From NCBI GenBank assembly GCA_947095535.1, contig OX352774.1, positions 68,572,416-68,636,415 on the forward strand: DNA of 64,000 nucleotides. Direction: 5' to 3'. The notes under the pieces are model-generated. The model was not told the origin of the DNA, ran no database searches, and saw nothing but the letters and a program-made list of their open reading frames with translations. Below, one piece after another: positions 25,507-37,960 of this stretch; the first letter of the stretch is position 1; each line of letters opens with the position of its first letter. The DNA comes from Poecilobothrus nobilitatus (taxonomy: Eukaryota > Arthropoda > Insecta > Diptera > Dolichopodidae). Made by a program: the position numbers and the translations under genes.

Positions 25507-26781
25507 TATACCCGTACGATAGGATCGGGTATAATAAAATTACTCCTCCGTTTGTAACACCTCGAAATAAGCGAGCTAGATATACCTTCAAAGGTATGGA
25601 TCGGATCAGAAAAAAATTCTAAGACTTTTGAGCCATGTCCGTCCGTCCGTCCGTCCGTCAGCACGCTAACTCAAAAACTAAGAAAGCTAGAATCTTGAAA
25701 TTTACACAAAATATTTTGGGAGTAATTTGTAGGTTCCCTATTTTTTTTGGTTGAGTTTGGACCAAAACTTAGGGTAGCTCTCGAACACCTAACTTTTAGA
25801 TCCTCACATTTTTTTTGAAATAGAGCTATGAAATTTTAACTGCTGATAGATCTCACAAAAATATTAATTTTATTTTTAATAACTTTTTTTTGTAGCCCCA
25901 CCCGTTACGGAGCTACAGCTTCCCAAAGGTTCAAAAAAGCTCTATATTTAAATTGTTATAGCACAAGTTGTATAAAGTATATCTTCATTTTGAAAACGCC
26001 AAACGATTACTACTTTTATTAGCTTTAAAAGTATATATACAATAAATATATATTTGTGGCATACAGTGTCTTAATTTACCGTTATGTGAAACTCAAATTT
26101 TGCAAAATCCAATTTTCAAATTTTCTAACAAATTTTTTTAACGAATTTTTTGCATTTTGTTTTACTCGATAATTCGAAATTGTTGAGGATATAATGCGTA
26201 GTACATAAAAATGTAAATAAATAAACAACATAACGGTTGCTTGAAGAATTTTTATTTATATGATATTAATATATAAACATACTTATATAATATCATGTTT
26301 ATTTACATATCGTATATGTCACTAGTGAATGAATGATAAGAGTATAGATGTATATTATATAGCGCCGTATTTACATACATATATGTATTTTATTGTACTT
26401 ATAAGAAATTATTCTGTCAATGGAATATTCAAATATAATATAATATAATATTTAAAATTATATTTACTATTTTGTACTAAGTAAATTTAATATACATTTA
26501 CCGCTTAGTATTAAATGGTACTATAGAATATTTGAAAAAGTTTTGGATTGATAATCGTTATGTGAAAGGTTAGAATCTGCTTTTGAAGAATGTACATATA
26601 AACATATAGTTTGAATATATGTACAACCCATAGTTCTAGAAATTATAAAATTCACCCAAATTATTTTAAAATACTAAAATATTAAAAAAATAATATTGTG
26701 AGCAGAGTGACAGGCTGTGAACATACTAACAGTTCGTACGGGTATCTAAGAGTTGACAAAGGCAACTGTATTCTTCCTCGT
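25507..26781. repeat. Large inverted repeat, right arm
   Basis: Reverse complement of the left arm, from TATACCCGTACGATAGGATC at the inner end through (GTCC)n at 25638-25660, the CCCGTTACGGAGCTACAGC motif (25901-25919), and outwards to CGTACGGGTATCTAAGAG and CAACTGTATTCTTCCTCGTT at the outer end. It is about 300 bp shorter than the left arm because the segment matching roughly 23880-24190 is absent, which equals about one internal unit. Confidence 0.92.
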
Positions 26782-26849
26782 TAAAAAAAAACTTTAAACA
26801 TTAACTAAATTTATGTCAATTTTATCAAAATTATAAAAATATTATTACA

Positions 26850-26965
26850 AGTAAGGGGCTGTTCACAAATTACGTAACGGCCCAGGGAGGGAGGGGGATC
26901 TGAAAATTTGTTACGAATTGTTACGATAGGGAGGGTGGTTGTTTTTAAAAATGTTACCCTTTTGA
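26850..26965. repeat. Fragment of a repeat with GGGGCTGTTCACAAATTACG end
   Basis: GGGGCTGTTCACAAATTACG, then TAACGGCCCAGGGAGGGAGG, then TTGTTACGATAGGGAGGG stands out in GC and purine content. Ends of the form GGGGCTGTTCA..AATTACGTAACG with a G-rich run are common in insect DNA-transposon derivatives. I cannot find the opposite end, so this may be a solo or truncated copy. Confidence 0.45.
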
Positions 26966-27479
26966 AGTTTAGCGATTGAAAATTATTAACACTAATCGTC
27001 AAAATACCGGCTAAAAAAAAAACACCAACATTTTTTGGTGAAAATTTGCATGTATTTATTTTTATATAAATAAGGCGATTTTCATAAACAATCTATAGTA
27101 GCATAGTCTAAGAAGCCCCCCATATTTTGGGAATCACAAACAGACTAAAGTACTAGAATACAAGGAGGAATCGTAAAGAGTACTAGAATACTAGGATTGG
27201 TTACAATAGACTAAAGCCAGTGTAAGATTAAACAATCTGAGCAATATTTATTTGTATGAAATTTTTTTACACTATAGAAAAAAAAAAGTGACACTGTTCG
27301 TCATTATAAAGTTTCTGTAGTGCCGCAATTATCATGATGCTTTAAACAAGTGCTTAGTTTGCTTATAGGTTAATCCAGCTCTGAATACTTGGCTGTATAT
27401 CGTTTATAATTAAAAGCAAAAAAAATTCATTCAAATTTAGGATAGTAGTGGATGCAATGGTAGTCTAATATTTGCTCCT

Positions 27480-27581
27480 TTTGACTCTGTGACATCCTTA
27501 AATATTACATTGTTAAAAATAATTAAAAGTTTTCTTGAAAACAGATATTTAAGAGTTTCCATTGGATCTATTCAAATCTGA
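27480..27581 (+). pseudogene. LINE reverse-transcriptase fragment (palm/thumb)
   Basis: The plus frame reads FDSVTSLNITLLKIIKSFLE, then NRYLRVSIGSIQ, then a stop. The pattern (I/L)..I.SFL..R...V..G is the conserved segment of non-LTR reverse transcriptases following the first catalytic aspartate region. Only about 34 codons survive. Confidence 0.68.
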
Positions 27582-29107
27582 GTTTAATAATTTATCAGCT
27601 GCGTATAGACCCTTATAAAAAGGTAACGTTTTTGTCTGGGGGATATGGGGATTTAAATGAGTCTGTAGTTTTATTAAATTGCACTAACTTTTTTTCCATC
27701 TAACATATGAAAATTCTGTAAAATGTATTCGAAAGCTTATAAGAAAATACTTATTTTTCGATATTTTACCGTTTTATAACTGCGAACTTCTAAAGTTAAA
27801 ATATTTAGAAATTTAAAAAAATTTAAACAAAAGCACAATTTACATGTTGACGTAACATAAAAAAGTTTCAAAATTTTACAATACTTCTAATCTCTGACTC
27901 TTCAGATAAAGAAAAACATTATTAAAATCCATCTCCAATTATTGATGAAAGTGTTTGAAAACAACTATAATAGACGTCATGTAAATTCATTATATGAATA
28001 AAAAAATCATACAAAACCAAAATTACATTACTAAAGTAAATGTTCAATTTTGCCCCTTTCTTGTTCAATGCAAATCTTCATTCTCTGATTTAAATTTGTT
28101 TGGAAAACTTTGTAAAACTTATATAGTAACTATAAATTTCGATAATAAATTAGAGAAGGGGATTAAGGATAAGTACAATTATGGGGGGCGGGAATTGGAA
28201 GAAGTTTCCGGGTATTGATTTATTTGAGTAAAATTTTTAATTTTCTTTTGGATATTTTTCATTTATATATAAATAGACCTCTCTTAGTTGGAACGTGGGA
28301 ATATTACAGATATGGGCAATAGATTCCACAGTTCGGGTAATGAAGTCGAATTTTCAAACTCTATAAAAAATTGAATTTTACTATTACCTTTTTAAAAACT
28401 TTTTTTATTTTTATCATATACAGACAATTAATAATTATTTATTAAAAAAAAAAATTATTTATTATTATTTATTATAATTTAAATATTAATTTTTTTTTTG
28501 TAATTATTATAAAAAAAAAAGCAGCGCTTTATAATTTAAAAAAAAAAATATTCTTAATAAGTAGCAAACTAGAATGTTTAGCGAATTAATTTTGAATACC
28601 AAATATGACAAACGGTCAATTGGGAAATTAACTCAAAATTAAACTGTCAATTGGGAAATTAACTCAAAATATCTTAACGTTAATTCAAAATACAGATTTA
28701 AAAGTGCTATACACTACTACACATACAATAAAATTGTATTTCATTATAAAATTTTATTTGTAAATTATGATAAAACTTAGTTAAATACGTAAAGCTTGAC
28801 TTTTATAAGTTTCGATATCGTTGAATTAATATCGGATAATCTTCTAACGAAATTTGACGTTTCTGATAATTTTACAAACAAATTACATATATCTATTTCG
28901 ATTCAATTTTTTTATTTTTGAGTTTTTTTATTTTATACAAAACGAACATGAAAATAGATTAGCTATTTTAATAAAAAAAAAAAATGCTTTTTCGCAAATC
29001 TATAGAGTTGCTTTTTTTAGCCAATAGAAAATAACATTAAATAAATCATCACATTTCTACATATTTTGTTGTTTAGCATAAAATACATATTTTATTTTTT
29101 TAAAGCT
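27582..29107. other. AT-rich noncoding DNA with a 31-bp tandem duplication
   Basis: No gene supported. At 28615-28670 the block GTCAATTGGGAAATTAACTC is present twice with a 31-bp period. A plus-strand open frame at 27994-28218 has no recognisable motif. Confidence 0.5.
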
Positions 29108-29320
29108 AACTCTAAGTTGAGGCCTCGGTGGCCTAGTGGATAAAAGCATATGAAATACGTTGTAAACACCGAGAGAGTGTGGGTTTCGAATTCCACACAC
29201 ATCGTAAGAATAATTCCCCATTACGAAATTTACCGCCACGCCTGAAAAGGAAAGGCTGTGTTATTTCTTTGTCATATTTATGTGGAAGGGGAATAAACTA
29301 AAAAACAAAAACTCTAAGTT
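29108..29320 (+). mobile_element. tRNA-derived SINE (family A), full length
   Basis: SINE 29119-29309 is flanked by a perfect 11-bp direct repeat AACTCTAAGTT (29108-29118 and 29310-29320). The head starts GAGGCCTCGGTGGCC, with a consensus pol III A box TGGCCTAGTGG at 29129-29139 and a B-box-like GGTTTCGAATTCC with one extra T near 29180. The body matches the copies at 16.8 kb and 51.8 kb, and the 3' end is A-rich (CTAAAAAACAAA). It does not fold into a functional tRNA beyond the head. Confidence 0.92.
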
Positions 29321-31638
29321 TATGTATATAAGAGATGATTTTTGATAAATAGATCTTATATTAGTTGTAAGTAATCATATAATAATATATTATTATGATT
29401 TATGAATTCAGAATTATCACTCTTTAAATTCATTAAAAGAATGTGTCACCTTTATCAAATATGGCTTAATAAACCAAAAACAAAACTTTTATCGCAAAAT
29501 TAAACTGTTCTAAAGCTGAGTGTGTCATTTAAATAACTCTTAATACGCTTTTGAACAATTGTATTATTTTCTACAGATTATTATAGCATATACTTATACA
29601 TAGGTCCAAATGCCCTTACCAGCAAAATGATTTAGTTACTTTTGGTAAGGGGTATGAGATGTATGCTAACCAATTGGGAAAGAGTGCACTTGTAGAAACG
29701 CTCAATTGTTTTGCTTTTATTAAATTTTATTAGATTATTTTGCATTGGTATTTTATAGTATCGCAGATCGCAAATAAATGCATTTAAGGAACGTTGGTTT
29801 AGTATGATTTGTATTTGAGTATTATATTATACCTCTTAGTTGACTTAAAAACCCTGGAGTATTTGAAGCAAAAAATAGCTTTTTCTTAAAATAGATTAGT
29901 TTTGATTGGCTCCAAAATTGTTGTTTATATCTATAGGAAGTGATAGAAAATAAAATTATAAAAATTTTGTATTACAATAAGAAAATGTAATAAATTCAAA
30001 ATTCAAGATAATAAGATTTAATTTAACAAAGTTTTAATACATAATCCAATCTCACATTAGAACTACTAACATAGTTCGGAAAGTGACATACCAAATAAAG
30101 ATATGGTTTGAAATAAAGACACAAGTATAGTATATATTGGGTATAAGTATATATTTATAGTTATTTTTCATTCGCACCAAATATTCAGAAAACTTTAAAA
30201 TAAATTCCATCTGAACAGACAAGTTTTTACTGATCTAGCCAATTGTATTGCAGAATTTTGAGCCAGAAACTATATAATATTAAAAAATATATATGTACGT
30301 AATATTTAAAAATTGTAACATTTGGATATATTGTAATAAGTTTTTCTCTTAAATTTGTTGTCTTATCATATCACAGTTCAATACAGTTAAAATTACATGT
30401 ACATTTTATGTATAAGATACTTTGGTTTGGTTTCTTAAATCAAATTATTTGTTTTTAATTATATTTGGACGACTTCTTTAAATCATTTTTTTTTTTTATT
30501 TTTGTTTATCTGAGAGAAAAATTTCTTATTATTATTATTAGCCGCTGGAAATGAAAATCGATTTAAAATTATTAAATTACTTTTAACTCTTCTTTTATTT
30601 TTTTTTTCTAAATCTGAGTTCGGTTTTTATTCGTCTTTTTAGGTATTGGTTTAAAAAAAAATTTTTTTTTTAAGATTATAAAGACATTTCATATTTAGAC
30701 AAGCAAAAGGTAAAGAAACCAAAATAACAAAAATAAAAGATTTTGGTCATAAATTAAAATTTCCTCCTTTATTTTGAACTGGAAGTTTTAATTTTGTTTT
30801 GGTATTTTATAGTTACATATAATATGTAAACATGACTCGTAATATAAGACATATTTAATATTATGTAGTACAATGCTGTTGCTTCTTCCCTTAATTTTTA
30901 AATTTACTTATAGTTATAATAACAAATAATAACCAAAGTTATAATATTGATATGCATTGAAAGCAATATGTATTGCATAATTCTACTGTCTACAACGTTT
31001 TTTTTTTTTTTTGACATGCAACAGAATTTAACTCAAATAATATGGATGTTGGATGAAAGAAAAAATATATCCATATATAAAAATAAGCAAAAAAAAAACT
31101 GAGTTACCTAAAGAATAAAATATAAAATGTAATAAAATCAAATGATATATGTATTCTTATGAGATAAAAAAAAAAAAAAAAAAAAACAAATATAAAATGA
31201 TTTTATTTTCTTATTTCAATTGGTGGTGAAATCTTTGTTTATTTGTTGTTTTCTGGTCGTAATTCTTGCAAGATACATATCTTTTAGAACTGACTAGGTA
31301 GTTAATTTACTTCTGTTTATCTTGTTAATGTCTTGTAATGAAAACAGTTACTTAAATCAAAATAAATATGTGAAATATATTAATATATAATTAAATCAAG
31401 TGATAAATTAAAGATTACTTTTATAATTTTTCATTTAAATCTTTTCAGCAGCGCAAATCTTGTAAAATAGATCATATATTATATTATGGTAAGACTCGCT
31501 CGAAAGAGAAGACTTTAAATTATGAAAAATTTTTAGCAGAACTTTTAATAAAATGTTAATTGTGGAGCACATCATAGCTCATTTGTTTTTCACGTACTTT
31601 AATATTTTAAAAGCTTCTGAAATATAACTAGTTTCCTT
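29321..31638. other. AT-rich noncoding DNA
   Basis: No gene, tRNA or clear element. Near 29605-29655 a short inverted pair (CCCTTACCA against TGGTAAGGGG) could form a hairpin. Confidence 0.5.
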
Positions 31639-31785
31639 ATTTTTTTTTTTTTTTTCGTGCCACTCCTATGAGGAGGATAGGGCATCCACTAAATCATTTA
31701 TCATTCATATTTGACTAAGCTTCAGTTTCGTCAATCATTAATTTCACTAAGTTGTTGATTACTCGGCTGTAGTGTTTCCTTATTA
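31639..31785 (-). mobile_element. SINE-like element (family B), 5'-truncated copy
   Basis: Read on the minus strand it runs CTACAGCCGAGTAAT, GAAACTGAAGCT, TCAAATATGAAT, TTAGTGGATGC, and ends ATAGGAGTGGCACG followed by a pure A tail (poly-T at 31639-31655 on the plus strand). The same ordered blocks occur at 57792-57890 downstream of a tRNA-like head. That supports a retroposed family with this copy truncated at its 5' side. Confidence 0.65.
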
Positions 31786-32850
31786 CATACATATTTTTCT
31801 CACTCTCCATTTGGACGTATTGTGTGCCTTTTCACGTCTTGTAAAACACTTTTGTAAATAAAAATATCGTATATTATATATCAATTTTTTCGGCTATAGT
31901 GGCAAATATTTTTTTGTAAGTAAAAATAAAACTAATCAAAGGACGTAAGGGTTCCTAATGTGTTTTGAAAAAAATTTCAACTTGCTACAGTAGATAAAAA
32001 AATAACAGAATATAATTGGTTATATAGATAATATAGAAGGAGGATAAAATACTAAAAAATATTTTTTTCCTTGCTTAAGATAAAGGCTACATAAAATTGA
32101 TTGGAATATTCTATTTTTTATTCTTTAATTAATTCATAATATACATTTTTTTAATATTAATAATGCAGTAAGTATGTAGGGTTAATCAGTTTTGTACTAA
32201 AGATAAAAAAAAATTATTAGTATAGTACGCATGACTATTTTATTTTTATGAACTTTTAATACTCCAATATATAGGTATGTAGATGTTTTTTTTTTTTTTA
32301 TTTTTCTTTTTGTTGGCATGTTAACGTCACCTTATAATTTATGATGATTCGTTGCAAATTCAAAGTAATAAAAAAAAATGTATCTTCCTAGTATTTCTTT
32401 CTTTGCATAACATTTTCCAATATTCTATTTTATATTGGAACTTTGGAAGCCAATAAATCTATAGAAATTAGGTATAATGCCTTGGGAAAAAAATTTGTTT
32501 ATTCTCAATATATCATTGCTTTAAAAAAAAATCGCAACAAAATCTTCTAAATTACAAAAAAAAAAGCCTTTGCAATTGACTTGGTAATATTAACTATAAT
32601 AAAAAACACATAAATAATTTTTTTTAGTACTTTACGCTAGTCTTTTTTATTTTGTTTTGAGTTATTTACTTTTTATTTTGCTTATTAAATAAGATATACA
32701 TTACCGTACTGTAGTACGTATTTATTAAATTATAAGTTTATTATGGTTTTGTATCATATACATCATACATGTTATAAAATTAATTTATATTTTAAATTTT
32801 TTCTCAAGAAAAGGATATAAAAATTTAAAACTCCAATATAGCATACGAAA
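31786..32850. other. AT-rich intergenic DNA downstream of STEEP1
   Basis: No coding or element signal recognised. Confidence 0.5.
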
Positions 32851-32852
32851 AA

Positions 32853-32858
32853 TTTATT
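32853..32858 (-). terminator. Polyadenylation signal AATAAA for STEEP1
   Basis: AATAAA on the minus strand, about 58 bases past the STEEP1 stop codon, a normal position for a 3' UTR hexamer. Many chance AATAAA occur in this AT-rich DNA, so this is only the likeliest candidate. Confidence 0.45.
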
Positions 32859-32915
32859 TTTGGATTTTTTAATTAATTATTAAATTTATCTTATGGATAT
32901 AAACTCTTTCGATAA

Positions 32916-34217
32916 CTAAATATCAATTAATGTTCCTCTAGGTCGTTTGGCAGCAATAACTTCATCCTTTTGTTTTGTATTTAAATCTGACATTTTTCCA
33001 CTTTTTCTCATTAATTGCTTTTCTATAATTCTAGCATTATTAGCATAACTATCGGCAATTTCCCTCTATAAAAACAAAAAAAAAATACAAAAAATATGTA
33101 TATATGTATATATGTAAAAATAATTAACAATAATATAATTTAAAAAGAACTTACAGCTTCAATTTCATCTTCTTCTTCATCAATTGTTGAGACTGTAACT
33201 GAACTAAATTTACCCATATTTTTAGTATGACGTGTTACCATTACTTTTTGTGGTTGATTAGCTGCTAATACTTGACCCACAAAATCTTCTTTTAAAGTGT
33301 TTAATCCGGCTCCTAATGTTATTTTCTTTTCATTCTTACGTCTTACTAATGCTTTATTTATTATGAAAGTTACATTTGAATCTGTTGAATGCCGATAATA
33401 AACAGGTAAACCACATTCTTTGCACTATAAGATGAAAAATAAACAATTATATTAACTAATTATAGAACTTGTTGGTTGTTTTTTTTTTGCATTGATATTG
33501 GTTATACGTTAACGTCTAAGATTTAATTCTATTATCTTAAATTTCACTAAGCCACGAACTATAATACATTAAGTTGTTGATCATATGTCGTACAGATTTA
33601 AATTAAAGTATCATTCATTTATTATATCAGACCTTTTTACAGTAGTAAAAAGAAGAGAATCATAAAAAAAACAGAATTCTATCATTTTCATGTTACATAT
33701 AATTAGTATTGTATATTATATGTGTATATATATTTGAAGCATTTTTAAACAATGTAACGAAGCTTTTCTTTTCAACTTAAATAATTTAGATCTTACCAAC
33801 ATCAATAGTTTACTATAGATAGATATTAATATAATAATAATTTTACCCCTTTCATTAAATATGTTTAATTTTAATTTAATTACTCACATTTAATCTGTAT
33901 TGTTTTTCAATACCACAATCTCGTTCAATATAAGCTGTTTCACCTACATCAAAAGTTAATTTATGTGCTCTTAAATTGCTATCTATTACTCGAGCTCCAT
34001 CTCGTTTTCTCAATGGTAGTCTATCAATTGGACAATCTAAAATAAAAAATATTATTATACTTAACTTAAAACAATCAAATTTAAAGTTAAAAATACCTAA
34101 AATTAATGATAATTTCCCACATAAACAATAATAAATATTTAAGGGTTTTTCTTCATTATATTCTTCTTGATCTTTAGAATCTGAGCAAACAATACTCCTT
34201 GAAACAACTTTAGGCAT
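32916..34217 (-). CDS. STEEP1: STEEP1 (CXorf56) homologue, STING ER exit protein
   Basis: Four exons on the minus strand: 34217-34097, 34036-33888, 33424-33155 and 33065-32916. All introns are GT-AG (60, 463 and 89 bp), phases are consistent, and the product is about 229 residues (human protein about 222). The start gives MPKVVSRS(I/V)VCSD, the conserved N-terminus of this family. The region then has YYCLCG (a C-x-C), the RVID segment, GIEKQYR, and CKECGLP (a C-x-x-C), probably one metal-binding cluster. Near residues 165-180 come TRHTKNMGKFSSVTVST and an acidic EEEDE stretch, then a REIADSYA..IIEKQL helix and the terminal RGTLID. In vertebrates STEEP1 helps STING leave the endoplasmic reticulum, and the family is also described as nuclear/spliceosome-associated; the role in this species is inferred. 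The gene faces away from the membrane-protein gene at 36.8 kb. Confidence 0.95.
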
Positions 34218-36775
34218 TCTTTAAGTAATTTTCTTTATATTTAAATGTTTCACAAAAGGTTATTAATTAAATAAAAATACAATTTAGTAATTTTACTTCT
34301 TTCAACTTATAAACGTAAATAAATTTTATTTATTTTATTTTGACAAATGTCAAGTGAAAATATGACATTTGCTTTAGAGGGATATCATACATCGTTATTA
34401 TTTGTTATTTGATTACAAAAGGAATCATGTGTTTGACATTTTGTTATTTAATCAATTCCTTTTCCTGAATATAGTTCTTCGGATACTTCGGATACAACAA
34501 TAACGGTAATATTTTTAATTTATTGTTTTAAATAAATATTTTACAATATTAATTTTAATAAATTTCTGTAGTAAACCCAATAGCACCAATAGATAAAATA
34601 ATAGATAGATTTGAATTTTTTAACCAAGGAACCTACTTTGTAAGATATTTGACTGAAATCCTCCTGTAAAAATAAAAACTTTTCTTTTAAAATTTATTTT
34701 TAATTTTAAAACATTAAAGAGCGATTAATTCAGTAACAAATTCCTGTTAGGGTCAGAAACCACAAACAAAGTAAATAATGTGTAATATATATATATTACA
34801 CATTATATTACCAAATAAATAAATAAATAATATGTAATGTAATATAATTTAATTAATTTTAATAAAAAAATATTTAATAATATAAAATTGCACCTTTTTT
34901 CTGCATTTATGCTCTTTAAAAATCTCTATGCCATGTAAACATTTGAACCATTAAAATGGCTCTTTATGCCATGTAAACATTTATGCTCTCAATCAAAGAA
35001 CATTATTAGAGGTTATACATACGTTTTTTCTCTTGTATTGATAAATCTTTTTAAAATTGTGTCTTTGCGAAAATATTTGATATTATGTAACTATATAAGC
35101 GCATCATGCTCAGGTGTCACCCTAGTATTACTTTAAACAAGCTATTCACAAAATACCAACACATTCGTATGATTCGTACGTTTTCTGCTGTAGCAATAAT
35201 ACGGATTGAACGAATGGAGAATTACATCTATCAAAAAAATTGAGAAATATAAAGAAAATAAAAATATAAAAAGACTTTTACAAAATTGAAGTTTTTACTT
35301 GGACAAGCTAAGATTTAAAAAAAAAAAAATTGTACAAAAACTAGCATTAAATTAATGACTGCATTTTTTTGTATTTTATATTTAAGTTTTGTTTAAGTCA
35401 CCAAGAGGAACTGCATGTGGTTTTTCAGGGTAGTGTTGAACTTTAACCAACTAAAACCACCCCCCACCGCCTTTTAAAATCAAACTTTAGGATGGATCCT
35501 TTAATACAAATGTACAGTTTGGTTTTGGTGATAGAAATGTGGGAAGGATGATTGGGGAAATTGGAATTAGGAAATTTGGGATTATGAGGGATTGGTAGGA
35601 AAATTTAAAGAGATATTTTGAAAAAAGGTGTTAATGTTCTTCTTAAACTTAAGTAAATCGAACATACATATTATGAATTACGAACTTTAGGGAACACATA
35701 TATGATACATGGTTTTTCTATAGAAAATAATAATAATAAAATTCCATATATATAATAAGCTACAATTTTTATAAAAAAAAATTTGCGATTTACTTATCAA
35801 TTATCATCTTTATCAGTAATAAAAAATAAATAACAAATTATGTGTAAAAAAGCGGGATTTTGTCTTGGCGGGATTTTGGAAAGCAGAATTACGTCTCGCT
35901 CCCGTTAAATTTAAATTAAGTATGTGATTTTCTTTATTTTCATACATTTAACTAACGACCCTCAATTTTAAAAGCTTTTTTAATGGTTATTAAAAAAGAA
36001 GAAAAAAAACATAAAAATATATACTAATATGCTTTTTAATTGTAAACATGTGAATTATTCCAAAATATTATTAAAAAATTTATTAGCAAAAGCTCGTTTG
36101 TTTTCATTTTCATAACATTTTTATTTACTGATAATTTGTATTTTTTTTTTTTCGTTTTTTTTTTTTTTGCAATTGACGGAAATAGAAAATGCGCACTGTT
36201 ACTAAATAAAAAAAAATAATAAAACAAAGCTTTCTAATTTTTTTTTTTTTTTTAAATATTTAAAAACATCTCTTGAACAATCTGTAGTTTGACAAAGCCA
36301 AATACTTTCGTTATCGTATAAAATAAAAAAAAAAAAGGAAAAAAAAAACAATATATTGCATGCAAAAGATATATTAATGATTTTATTTTTTCACCTTTTT
36401 AAAAATTTATTACGTTTTGCAATTACCGAAGTGAAAAATCGATCAATAATCGAAAAAAAAAATATTGCAATTTATTTAATTAAATATTAATATGAAAAGG
36501 ATTGTCGTATTTATTAACATAAGAAGTATACATATATAAAAATATAAAATTAAAAAATAAAATTATTTTGATGTAAAAGTTCTTCCATTTAAAACAAAAA
36601 AAAAAAGCTTAAGAAAGGAAAATTTTTAACAAATATAATATAATTGTAATCATTTCAAATTTATTTAAAAAAAAAAAAAAAACATATTGTGATTTTACAA
36701 TCGAATCGAACCGAAAACAAATTTTCTTAAAAGAAAAACAAAAAAAAAAAAAGAAAAAATTATAATTTTATAATC
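34218..36775. promoter_or_regulatory. Divergent intergenic region between two genes
   Basis: About 2.56 kb separates the STEEP1 start (minus) from the tetraspan gene start (plus), so both promoters must lie here. I see no convincing core-promoter motif. It also contains the short palindrome-like TAATATATATATATTA near 34787, a repeated ATGCCATGTAAACATTT (34930 and 34966), and a dispersed-repeat copy at 35395-35720. Confidence 0.5.
35395..35720. repeat. Dispersed repeat copy 2
   Basis: Shares with 3940-4210 and 59110-59280 the blocks AACTTTAACCAACTAAAACC, CCTTTTAAAATCAAACTTTA and CCTTTAATACAAATGTACAG, then TTTGGTTTTGGTGATAGAAA. It is truncated compared with copies 1 and 3, with no trace of the coding-like downstream part. 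Confidence 0.6.
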
Positions 36776-37900
36776 ATGAAAATATCATTTGATTCAATTA
36801 AATCAACTTTAATGGCTCCATTATCGCCAAAAAATCTTCGTCTTTCAGCTATATTAATTGCCATTTATCAAGTTGTAAGTGCATACATACATACACACAT
36901 ATACATTTATCATCATAAATTTTTCATTTAATTTAATTTTTTTAATTAAAACTTTTACAGCTTACTGCACATGTAGCATTATTTTTAGCTCTTCTTGGTT
37001 TAGCACATGCTAAACAAATGCGTAAAATGCTTGAAGATGATATTGCTGATCAAGATGATTTAGGTGCTTATTATGAATTTCGACCATATAGAAATGAAGT
37101 AAGTTTATTTAGTGCATCAGTATTGGCTCAAATTACTGAATTCTTTTTGTATGTGGCCACAGGTAATAATTAAATTCTACATACATATGTACATATATAT
37201 ATATATATATATATGTATGTACATAATATATTTATAATATTATGTAGCTATTAAAATTATATATTTTAAAATAAAATTATTAATTTATAGCTGTTGCATC
37301 AATATATTTTGCTGTTTGTTTGGGTTTATTCTTTGGTGTTTTTAAATCCAGACCATGTTTAATTGTTCCATGGTTAGTTTTTGATTTAACATGGGCAATA
37401 AGTCGTTTATTTTTGATTTATTATGGACAGAATGAAAAATTTGTACAAATTTTTGGTGGAAAAACTCAATACTGTAAATAAAACTATTTTTTTTTTTTAA
37501 TCATATACAATTATGTTTGTGAATATTTAAAAAATAAATTTTTTTTTTAAATTTTAGGGGCATTTTGGATCGTTTATACTATTTTTGATTTAGTGATTTG
37601 GTATGTTGCTTATGCATTTTATACAAATTTACGTGAAGTTAATAAATTAACTGAAATTGCAACAGTAGCAATTCCATGTCCAGCTCCAGGAATGGTATTT
37701 ATTTATTTTTAATAATTATTTGTATACCAATATAAAACCAATTTATAATATAAATTTTTTTTTTATACATATGTACATACAATAAATGTATTTAAATTTT
37801 TTAGGTACCATATCATTTTCGTCGTGAAAATATGCATTTAGGCAGTAATGGTTATAAACATATTCTTTATGATGCAGATGTTGAAAATCCAAAAATTTGA
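36776..37900 (+). CDS. Four-pass membrane protein, insect family (pasiflora-like?)
   Basis: Five exons: 36776-36874, 36961-37162, 37291-37473, 37558-37694 and 37805-37900. Introns are GT-AG with short lengths (86, 128, 84 and 110 bp), and the product is about 238 residues. Hydrophobic segments lie at about residues 20-49 (with a helix-breaking polar spot), 82-117, 121-146 and 161-185. There is a charged first extracellular or lumenal loop (KMLEDDIADQDDLGAYYEF) and a polar C-terminal tail with PYHFRREN. No signal peptide is needed, since the first segment can act as an anchor. The plan resembles small insect tetraspan proteins such as the septate-junction pasiflora proteins, but this is a resemblance in architecture only. 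A microsatellite (TA)n lies in intron 2. The start is the first ATG in frame, after an A-rich leader. Confidence 0.85.
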
Positions 37901-37954
37901 ATTAATCAAAAATATTTTCATCATTTTTTATTACCAACATCAACAATATAAGTA

Positions 37955-37960
37955 AATAAA
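37955..37960 (+). terminator. Polyadenylation signal AATAAA for the tetraspan gene
   Basis: AATAAA about 55 bases after the TGA stop, followed by A-rich sequence. Positionally the best candidate among several AATAAA further down. Confidence 0.4.
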
